From Bathymodiolus brooksi (Eukaryota > Mollusca > Bivalvia > Mytilida > Modiolidae), in assembly GCA_963680875.1 (NCBI GenBank), contig OY804589.1, positions 18,868,413 to 18,932,412 on the forward strand: a stretch of 64,000 nucleotides of DNA. The letters are read 5' to 3'. Below, one piece after another: positions 35,301 through 47,300 of the stretch. Under the pieces are notes generated by a model that saw only the letters and a list, made by a program, of their open reading frames with translations, had not been told where the DNA came from and ran no database searches. The first letter of the stretch is position 1; each line of letters starts with the position of its first letter. Position numbers and translations under genes: made by a program.

Positions 35301-38300
35301 TTACCCGGGCATTACATTGTCTGTCCTTCTTCGATTTACATCTTTTACCTGGGTATTACATTGTCTGTCCTTCTTCGACTTACATCGTTTACCTGGACAT
35401 TACATTGTCTGTCCTTCTTCGACTTACATCTTTTACCTGGGCATTACATTGTCTGTCCTTCTTTGCCTTACATCTTTTACCTGGGCATTACATTGTCTGT
35501 CCTTCTTAGACTTACATCTTTTACCTGGGCATTACATTTTCTGTTCTTCTTCGACTTACATCTTTTACCTGGGCATTACATTGTCTGTTCTTCTTCGACT
35601 TACATCTTTTACCTGGGCATTACATTTTCTGTTCTTCTTCGACTTACATCTTTTAACTGGGCATTACATTGTCTGTCCTTCTTCGACTTACATCTTTTAC
35701 CTGGGCATTACATTGTCTGTCCTTCTTCGATTTACATCTTTTACCTGGGCATTACATTGTCTGTCCTTCTTCGATTTGCATCTTTTACCTGGGCATTACA
35801 TTGTCTGTCCTTCTTCGACTTACGTCTTTTACCTGGGCATTACATTGTCTGCCCTTCTTCGACTTACATCTTTTACCTGGGCATTACATTGTCTGTCCTT
35901 CTTTGACTTACATCTTTTACCTGGGCATTACATTGTCTGTCCTTCTTCGACTTACATCTTTTACCTGGACATTACATTGTCTGTCCTTCTTCGACTTACA
36001 TCTTTTACCTGGGCATTACATTGTCTGTTCTTCTTCGACTTACATCTTTTAACTGGGCATTACATTGTCTGTCCTTCTTCGACTTACATCTTTTACCTGG
36101 GCATTACATTGTCTGTCCTTCTTCGACTTACATCTTTGACCTGGGCATTACATTGTCTGTCCTTCTTCGATTGACATCTTTTACCTGGGCATTACATTGT
36201 CTGTCCTTCTTCGACTTACATCTTTTACCTGGGCATTACATTGTCTGTCCTTCTTCGACTTACATCTTTTACCTGGGCATTACATTGTCTGTCCTTCTTC
36301 GACTTACATCCTTTACCTGGGCATTACATTGTCTGTCCTTCTTTGATTTACATCTTTTACCTGGGCATTACATTGTCTGCCCTTCTTCGATTTACATCTT
36401 TTACCTGGGCATTACATTGTCTGTTCTACTTTGACTTACATCTTTTACCTGGGCATTACATTGTCTGTCCTTCTTCGACTTACATCTTTTACCTGGGCAT
36501 TACATTGCCTGTCCTTCTTTGACTTACATCGTTTACCTGGGCATTACATTGTCTGTCCTTCTTCGACTTACATCTTTTACCTGGACATTACATTGTCTGT
36601 CCTTCTTCGACTTACATCTTTTACCTGGGCATTACATTGTCTGTCCTTCTTCGACCTACATCTTTTACCTGGGCATTACATTGTCTGTCCTTCTTCGACT
36701 TACATCTTTTACCTTGGCATTACATTGTCTGTCCTTCTTCGACTTACATCTTTTACCTGGGCATTGCATTGTCTGTTCTTCTTTGACTTACATCTTTTAC
36801 CTGGGCATTACATTGTCTGTCCGTCTTCGACTTACATCTTTTACCTGGGCATTACATTGCCTGTCCTTCTTTGACTTACATCTTTTACCTGGGCATTACA
36901 TTGTCTGTCCTTCTTCTACTTACATCTTTTACCTGGGCATTACATTGTCTGTCCTTCTTCGACTTACATCTTTTACCGGGGCATTACATTGTCTGTCCTT
37001 CTTCGACTTACATCTTTTACCTGGGCATTACATTGTCTGTCCTTCTTCGATTTACATCTTTTACCTGGGCATTACATTGTCTGTCCTTCTTCGACTTACA
37101 TCTTTTACCTGGGTATCACATTGTCTGTCCTTCTTCGATTTACATCTTTTACCTGGGCATTACATTGTCTGTCCTTCTTCGACTTACATCTTTTACCTGG
37201 GCATTACATTGTCTGTCCTTCTTCGATTTACATCTTTTACCTGGGCATTACATTGTCTGTCCTTCTTCGATTTACATCTTTTACCTGGGCATTACATTGT
37301 CTGTCCTTCTTCGATTTACATCTTTTACCTGGGCATTACATTGTCTGTCCTTCTTCGATTTACATCTTTTACCCGGGGATTACATTGTCTGTCCTTCTTC
37401 GATTTACATCTTTTACCTGGGCATTACATTGTCTGTCCTTCTTCGATTTACATCTTTTACCCGGGCATTACATTGTCCTTCTTCGACTTACATCTTTTAC
37501 CTGGGCATTACATTTTCTGTCCTTCGACTTACATCTTTTACCTGGGCATTACATTGTCTGTCCTTCTTTGACTTATATCTTTTACCTGGGCATTACATTG
37601 TCTGTCCTTCTTCGATTTACATCTTTTACCTGGGCATTACATTGTCTGTCCTTCTTCGACTTACATCTTTTACCTGGGCATTACATTGTTTGTCCTTCTT
37701 CGACTTACATCTTTTACCTGGGCATTGCATTGTCTGTCCTTCTTCGACTTACATCTTTTACCTGGGCATTACATTGTCTGTCCTTCTTCGACTTACATCT
37801 TTTACCTGGACATTACATTGTCTGTCCTTCTTCGACTTACATCTTTTACCTGGGCATTACATTGTCTGTCCTTCTTCGATTTACATCTTTTACCTGGGCA
37901 TTACATTGTCTATCCTTCTTCGACTTACATCTTTTACCCGGGCATTACATTGTCTGTCCTTCTTCGATTTACATCTTTTACCTGGGTATTACATTGTCTG
38001 TCCTTCTTCGACTTACATCGTTTACCTGGACATTACATTGTCTGTCCTTCTTCGACTTACATCTTTTACCTGGGCATTACATTGTCTGTCCTTCTTTGAC
38101 TTACATTTTTTACCTGGGCATTACATTGTCTGTCCTTCTTTGCCTTACATCTTTTACCTGGGCATTACATTGTCTGTCCTTCTTAGACTTACATCTTTTA
38201 CCTGGGCATTACATTTTCTGTTCTTCTTCGACTTACATCTTTTACCTGGGCATTACATTGTCTGTTCTTCTTCGACTTACATCTTTTACCTGGGCATTAC

Positions 38301-41300
38301 ATTTTCTGTTCTTCTTCGACTTACATCTTTTAACTGGGCATTACATTGTCTGTCCTTCTTCTACTTTCATCTTTTACCTGGCCATTACATTGTCTGTCCT
38401 TCTTCGACTTACATCTTTTACCTGGGCATTACATTGTCTGTCCTTCTTCTACTTTCATCTTTTACCTGTCCATTACATTGTCTGTCCTTCTTTGATTTAC
38501 ATCTTTTACCTGGGCATTACATTGTCTGTCCTTCTTTGATTTACATCTTTTACCTGGGCATTACATTGTTTGTCCTTCTTTGACTTATATGTTTTACCTG
38601 GGCATTACATTGTCTGTCCTTCTTCGACTTACATCTTTTACCTGGGCATTACATTGTCTGTCCTTCTTCGACTTACATCTTTTACCTGGGCATTACATTG
38701 TCTGTCCTTCTTCGACATACATCTTTTACCTGGGCATTACATTGTCTGTCCTTCTTCGACTTACATCTTTTACCTGGGCATTACATTGTCTGTCCTTCTT
38801 TTACTTATATCTTTTACCTGGGCATTACATTGTCTGTCCTTCTTCTACTTACATCTTTTACCTGGGCATTACATTGTCTGTCCTTCTTCTTCTTTCATCT
38901 TTTACCTGGCCATTACATTGTCTGTCCTTCTTTGATTTACATCTTTTACCTGGGCATTACATTGTCTGTCCTTCTTTTACTTATATCATTTACCTGGGCA
39001 TTACATTGTTTGTCCTTCTTCGACTTACAGCTTTTACCTGGGCATTACATTGTCTGTCCTTCTTCGACTTACAGCTTTTACCTGGGCATTACATTGTCTG
39101 TCCTTCTTTTACTTATATCTTTTACCTGGGCATTACATTGTCTGTCCTTCTTCTACTTACATCTTTTACCTGGGCATTACATTGTCTGTCCTTCTTCTTC
39201 TTTCATCTTTTACCTGGCCATTACATTGTCTGTCCTTCTTTGATTTACATCTTTTACCTGGGCATTACATTGTCTGTCCTTCTTTGACTTACATCTTTTA
39301 CCTGGGCATTACATTGTTTGTCCTTCTTTGACTTACATCTTTTACCTGAGCATTACATTGTCTGTCCTTCTTAGACTTACATCTTTTACCTGGGCATTAC
39401 ATTTTCTGTTCTTCTTCGACTTACATCTTTTACCTGGGCATTACATTGTCTGTTCTTCTTTGACTTACATCTTTTACCTGGGCATTACATTTTCTGTTCT
39501 TCTTCGACTTACATCTTTTAACTGGGCATTACATTGTCTGTCCTTCTTCGATTTACATCTTTTACCTGGGTATTACATTGTCTGTCCTTCTTCTACTTTC
39601 ATCTTTTACCTGGCCATTACATTGTCTGTCCTTGTTTGACTTACATCTTTTACCTGGGCATTACATTGTCTGTCCTTCTTCGACTTACATCTTTTACCTG
39701 GGCATTACATTGTCTGTCCTTCTTCGACTTACATCTTTTACCTTGGCATTACATTGTCTGTCCTTCTTCTACTTACATCTTTTACCTGTCCATTACATTG
39801 TCTGTCCTTCTTCGACTTACATCTTTTACCTGGGCGTTACATTGTCTGTCCTTCTTCTACTTACATCTTTTACCTGGGCATTACATTGTCTGTCCTTCTT
39901 CGACTTACATCTTTTACCTGGGCATTACATTGTCTGTCCTTCTTCGACTTACATCTTTTACCTGGGCATTACATTGTCTGTCCTTCTTCGATTTACATCT
40001 TTTACCTGGGCATTACATTGTCTGTCCTTCTTCGATTTACATCTTTTACCTGGGTATTACATTGTCTGTTCTTCTTCGACTTACATCTTTTACCTGGGCA
40101 TTACATTGTCCTTCTTCGACTTACATCTTTTACCTGGGCATTACATTGTCTGTCCTTCTTCGACTTACATCTTTTACCTGGGCATTACATTGTCTGTCCT
40201 TCTTCGACTTACATCTTTTACCTGGGCATTGCATTGTCTGTCCTTCTTAGACTTACATCTTTTACCTGGGCATTACATTGTCTGTCCTTCTTCTACTTAC
40301 ATCTTTTACCTGGACATTACATTGTCTGTCCTTCTTCGACTTACATCTTTTACCTGGGCATTACATTGTCTGTCCTTCTTCGATTTACATCTTTTACCTG
40401 GGCATTACATTGTCTGTCCTTCTTCAACTTACATCTTTTACCCGGGCATTACATTGTCTGTCCTTCTTCGATTTACATCTTTTACCTGGGTATAACATTG
40501 TCTGTCCTTCTTCGACTTACATCGTTTACCTGGACATTACATTGTCTGTCCTTCTTCGACTTACATCTTTTTCCTGGGCATTACATTGTCTGTCCTTCTT
40601 TGACTTACATCTTTTACCTGGGCATTACATTGTCTGTCCTTCTTTGACTTACATCTTTTACCTGGGCATTACATTGTCTGTCCTTCTTTGACTTACATCT
40701 TTTACCTGAGCATTACATTGTCTGTCCTTCTTAGACTTACATCTTTTACCTGGGCATTACATTTTCTGTTCTTCTTCGACTTACATCTTTTACCTGGGCA
40801 TTACATTGTCTGTTCTTCTTTGACTTACATCTTTTACCTGGGCATTACATTTTCTGTTCTTCTTCGACTTACATCTTTTAACTGGGCATTACATTGTCTG
40901 TCCTTCTTCTACTTTCATCTTTTACCTGGCCATTACATTGTCTGTCCTTGTTTGACTTACATCTTTTACCTGGGCATTACATTGTCTGTCCTTCTTTGAT
41001 TTACATCTTTTACCTGGGCATTACATTGTCTGTTCTTCTTCGACTGACATCTTTTACCTGGGCATTACATTGTCCTTCTTCGACTTACATCTTTTACCTG
41101 GGCATTACATTGTCTGTCCTTCTTCGACTTAATCTTTTACCTGGGCATTACATTGTCTTTCCTTCTTTTACTTATATCTTTTACCTGGGCATTACAGTGT
41201 CTGTCCTTCTTCGACTTACATCTTTTACCTGGGCATTACATTGTCTGTCCTTCTTCGACTTACATCTTTTAACTGGGCATTACATTTTCTGTTCTTCTTC

Positions 41301-44300
41301 GACTTACATCTTTTAACTGGGCATTACATTGTCTGTCCTTCTTCTACTTTCATCTTTTACCTGGCCATTACATTGTCTGTCCTTCTTCGACTTACATCTT
41401 TTACCGGGGCATTACATTGTCTGTCCTTCTTCGACTTACATCTTTTACCTGGGCATTACATTGTCTGTCCTTCTTCGACTTACATCTTTTACCTGGGCAT
41501 TACATTGTCCTTCTTCGACTTACATCTTTTACCTGGGCGTTACATTGTCTGTCCTTCTTCTACTTACATCTTTTACCTGGGCATTACATTGTCCTTCTTC
41601 GACTTACATCTTTTACCTGGGCGTTACATTGTCTGTCCTTCTTCTACTTACATCTTTTACCTGGGCATTACATTGTCCTTCTTCGACTTACATCTTTTAC
41701 CTGGGCATTACATTGTCTGTTCTTCTTCGATTTACATCTTTTACCTGGGTATTACATTTTCTGTCCTTCTTCGACTTACATCGTTTACCTGGACATTACA
41801 TTTTCTGTCCTTCTTCGACTTACATCTTTTACCTGGGCAATACATTGTCTGTCCTTCTTTGACGTACATCTTTTACCTGGGCATTACATTGTCTGTCCTT
41901 CTTTGACTTACATCTTTTACCTGGGCATTACATTGTTTGTCCTTCTTTGACTTACATCTTTTACCTGAGCATTACATTGTCTGTCCTTCTTAGACTTACA
42001 TCTTTTACCTGGGCATTACATTTTCTGTTCTTCTTCGACTTACATCTTTTACCTGGGCATTACATTGTCTGTTCTTCTTCGACTTACATCTTTTACCTGG
42101 GCATTACATTTTCTGTTCTTCTTCGACTTACATCTTTTAACTGGGCATTACATTGTCTGTCCTTCTTCTACTTTCATCTTTTACCTGGCCATTACATTGT
42201 CTGTCCTTCTTCGACTTACATCTTTTACCTGGGCATTACATTGTCTGTCCTTCTTCTACTTTCATCTTTTACCTGGGCATTACATTGTCTGTCCTTCTTT
42301 GATTTGCATCTTTTACCTGGGCATTACATTGTCTGTTCTTCTTCGACTGACATCTTTTACCTGGGCATTACATTGTCCTTCTTCGACTTACATCTTTTAC
42401 CTGGGCATTACATTGTCTGTCCTTCTTCGACTTAATCTTTTACCTGGGCATTACATTGTCTGTCCTTCTTTTACTTATATCTTTTACCTGGGCATTACAG
42501 TGTCTGTCCTTCTTCGACTTACATCTTTTACCTGGGCATTACATTGGCTGTCCTTCTTCGACTTACATCTTTTAACTGGGCATTACATTTTCTGTTCTTC
42601 TTCGACTTACATCTTTTAACTGGGCATTACATTGTCTGTCCTTCTTCTACTTTCATCTTTTACCTGGCCATTACATTGTCTGTCCTTCTTCGACTTACAT
42701 CTTTTACCGGGGCATTACATTGTCTGTCCTTCTTCGACTTACATCTTTTACCTGGGCATTACATTGTCTGTCCTTCTTCTACTTTCATCTTTTACCTGTC
42801 CATTACATTGTCTGTCCTTCTTCGACTTACATCTTTTACCTGGGCGTTACATTGTCTGTCCTTCTTCGACTTACATCTTTTACCTGGGCATTACATTGTC
42901 CTTCTTCTACTTTCATCTTTTACCTGGGCATTACATTGTCTGTCCTTCTTTGATTTACATCTTTTACCTGGGCATTACATTGTCTGTTCTTCTTCGACTG
43001 ACATCTTTTACCTGGGCATTACATTGTCCTTCTTCGACTTACATCTTTTACCTGGGCATTACATTGTCTGTCCTTCTTCGACTTAATCTTTTACCTGGGC
43101 ATTACATTGTCTGTCCTTCTTTTACTTATATCTTTTACCTGGGCATTACAGTGTCTGTCCTTCTTCGACTTACATCTTTTACCTGGGCATTACATTGGCT
43201 GTCCTTCTTAGATTTACATCTTTTAACTGGGCATTACATTTTCTGTTCTTCTTCGACTTACATCTTTTAACTGGGCATTACATTGTCTGTCCTTCTTCTA
43301 CTTTCATCTTTTACCTGGCCATTACATTGTCTGTCCTTCTTCGACTTACATCTTTTACCGGGGCATTACATTGTCTGTCCTTCTTCGACTTACATCTTTT
43401 ACCTGGGCATTACATTGTCTGTCCTTCTTCTACTTTCATCTTTTACCTGTCCATTACATTGTCTGTCCTTCTTCGACTTACATCTTTTACCTGGGCGTTA
43501 CATTGCCTGTCCTTCTTCGACTTACATCTTTTACCTGGGCATTACATTGTCTGTCCTTCTTCGATTTACATCTTTTACCGGGGCATTACATTGTCTGTCC
43601 TTCTTCGACTTACATCTTTTACATGGGCATTACATTGTCTGTCCTTCTTCGACTTACATCTTTTACCTGTTCATTACATTATCTGTTCTTCTTCTACTTA
43701 AATCTTTTAACAGGGCATTACATTGTTTGTCCTTCTTTGACTTACATCTTTTACCTGAGCATTATATTGTCTGTCCTTCTTTGACTTACATCTTTTACCT
43801 GGGCATTACATTGTCTGTCCTTCTTCGATTTACATCTTTTACCTGGGTATTACATTGTCTGTCCTTTTTCGACTTACATCCTTTACCGGGGCATTACATT
43901 GTCTGTCCTTCTTCGACTTACATCTTTTACCTGGGCATTACATTTTCTGTTCTTCTTCGACTTACATCTTTTACCTGGGCATTACATTGTCTGTCCTTCT
44001 TCCACTTACATCTTTTACCTGGGCGTTACATTGTCTGTCCTTCTACTTTCATCTTTTACCTGTCCATTACATTGTCTGTCCTTTTTTGACTTACATCTTT
44101 TACCTGGGCATTACATTGTCTGTCCTTCTTTGACTTACATCTTTTACCTGGGCATTACATTGTCTGTCCTTCTTCGATTTACATCTTTTACCTGGGCATT
44201 ACATTGTCTGTCCTTCTTCGACTTACATCTTTTACCTGGGTATTACATTGTCTGTCCTTCTTCGACTTACATCTTTTACCGGGGCATTACATTGTCTGTC

Positions 44301-47300
44301 CTTCTTCGACTTACATCTTTTACCTGGGCATTACATTTTCTGTTCTTCTTCGACTTACATCTTTTACCTGGGCATTACATTGTCTGTCCTTCTTCCACTT
44401 ACATCTTTTACCTGGGCATTACATTGTCTGTCCTTCTACTTTCATCTTTTACCTGTCCATTACATTGTCTGTCCTTTTTTGACTTACATCTTTTACCTGG
44501 GCATTACATTGTCTGTCCTTCTTTGACTTACATCTTTTACCTGGGCATTACATTGTTTGTCCTTCTTTGACTTACATGTTTTACCTGAGCATTACATTGT
44601 CTGTCCTTCTTCGACTTACATCTTTTACCTGGGCATTACATTGTCTGTCCTTCTTTGACTTACATCTTTTCCCTGGGCATTACATTGTCTGTTCTTCTTC
44701 GATTTACATCTTTTACCTGGGCATTACATTGTCCTTCTTCGACTTACATCTCTTACCTGGGCATTACATTGTCTGTCCTTCTTCGACTTACATCTTTTAC
44801 CTGTCCATTACATTGTCTGTCCTTTTTTGACTTACATCTTTTACCTGGGCATTACATTGTCTGTCCTTCTTTGACTTACATCTTTTACCTGGGCATTACA
44901 TTGTTTGTCCTTCTTTGACTTACATGTTTTACCTGAGCATTACATTGTCTGTCCTTCTTCGACTTACATCTTTTACCTGGGCATTACATTGTCTGTCCTT
45001 CTTTGACTTACATCTTTTCCCTGGGCATTACATTGTCTGTTCTTCTTCGACTTACATCTTTTACCTGGGCATTACATTGTCCTTCTTCGACTTACATCTC
45101 TTACCTGGGCATTACATTGTCTGTCCTTCTTCGACTTACATCTTTTACCTGGGCATTACATTGTCTGTCCTTCTTCGATTTACATCTTTTACCTGGGCAT
45201 TACATTGTCTGTCCTTCTTCGACTTACATCTTTTACCTGGGCATTACATTGTCTGTCCTTCTTCTACTTACATCTTTTACATGGGCATTACATTGTCTGT
45301 CCTTCTTTGACTTACATCTTTTACCTGGGCATTATATTGTCTGTCCTTCTTTGACTTACATCTTTTACCTGTGCATTACATTGTTTGTCCTTCTTTGACT
45401 TACATGTTTTACCTGTGCATTACATTGTCTGTTCTTCTTAGACTTACATCTTTTACCTGGGCATTACATTTTCTGTTCTTCTTCGACTTACATCTTTTAC
45501 CTGGGCATTACATTGTCTGTCCTTCTTCGACTTACATCTTTTACCTGGGCATTACATTATCTGTTCTTCTTCGACTTATATCTTTTAACTGGGCATTACA
45601 TTGTCTGTCCTTCTTCTACTTTCATCTTTTACCTGGCCATTACATTGTCTGTCCTTCTTCGACTTACATCTTTTACCTGGGCATTACATTGTCTGTCCTT
45701 CTTCGACTTACATCTTTTACCTGGGCATTACATTGTCTGTCCTTCTTCTACTTTCATCTTTTACCTGTCCATTACATTGTCTGTCCTTTTTTGACTTACA
45801 TCTTTTACCTGGGCATTACATTGTCTGTCCTTCTTTGACTTACATGTTTTACCTGAGCATTACATTGTCTGTCCTTCTTAGACTTACATCTTTTACCTGG
45901 GCATTACATTTTCTGTTCTTCTTCGACTTGCATCTTTTACCTGGGCATTACATTGTCTGTCCTTCTTCGACTTACATCTTTTACCTGGGCATTACATTTT
46001 CTGTTCTTCTTCGACTTACATCTTTTAACTGGGCATTACATTGTCTGTCCTTCTTCTACTTTCATCTGTTACCTGGCCATTACTTTGTCTGTCCTTCTTC
46101 GACTTACATCTTTTACCTGGGCGTTACATTGTCTGTCCTTCTACTTGCATCTTTTACCTGGGCATTACATTGACTGTCCTTCTTCGACTTACATCTTTTT
46201 ACCTGGGCATTACATTGTCTGTCCTTCTTCGACTTACATCTTTTACCTGGGCATTACATTATCTGTTCTTCTTCGACTTACATCTTTTAACTGGGCATTA
46301 CATTGTCTGTCCTTCTTCTACTTTCATCTTTTACCTGGGCATTACATTGTCTGTCCTTCTTCGACTTACATCTTTTACCTGGGCATTACATTGTCTGTCC
46401 TTCTTCTACTTTCATCTTTTACCTGTCCATTACATTGTCTGTCCTTCTTTGACTTACATCTTTTACCTGGGCATTACATTGTCTGTCCTTCTTTGACTTA
46501 CATCCTTTACCTGGGCATTACATTGTTTGTCCTTCTTTGACTTACATGTTTTACCTGAGCATTACAATGTCTGTCCTTCTTAGACTTACATCTTTTACCT
46601 GGGCATTACATTTTCTGTTCTTCTTCTACTTACATCTTTTACCTGGGCATTACATTGTCTGTCCTTCTTCGACTTACATCTTTTACCTGGGCATTACATT
46701 TTCTGTTTTTCTTCGACTTACATCTTTTAACTGGGCATTACATTGTCTGTCCTTCTTCTACTTTCATCTTTTACCTGGCCATTACATTGTCTCTCCTTCG
46801 ACTTACATCTTTTACCTGGGCGTTACATTGTCTGTCCTTCTTCTACTTACATCTTTTACCTGGGCATTACATTGTCTGTCCTTCTTCGACTTACATCTTT
46901 TACCTGGGCATTACATTGTCTGTCCTTCTTCGACTTACATCTTTTACCTTGGCATTACAATGTCTGTCCTTTTTTGACTTGCATATTTTACCTGGGCATT
47001 ACATTGTCTGTCCTTCGACTTACATCTTTTACCTGGGCATTACATTGTCTGTCCTTCTTCGACTTTCATCTTTTACCTGGGCATTACATTGTCTGTCCTT
47101 CTTCGACTTACATCTTTTACCTGGGCATTACATTGTCTGTCCTTTTTTGACTTACATCTTTTACCTGGGCATTACATTGTCTGTCTTTCGACTTACATCT
47201 TTTACCTGGGCATTACATTGTCTGTCCTTCTTCGACTTACATCTTTTACCCCTTTGATATCTTGAAACCTTTCCTAATTGATTATGTTACTGTTAAGCGA

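Noticed and set aside
29518..47257. Dozens of long overlapping plus-strand open frames (93-570 codons) with [19 protein letters not shown] repeats
   Set aside because: They are translations of a 44-bp tandem repeat in three frames, begin and end at single-base variants, and have no promoter, splice or conservation evidence.
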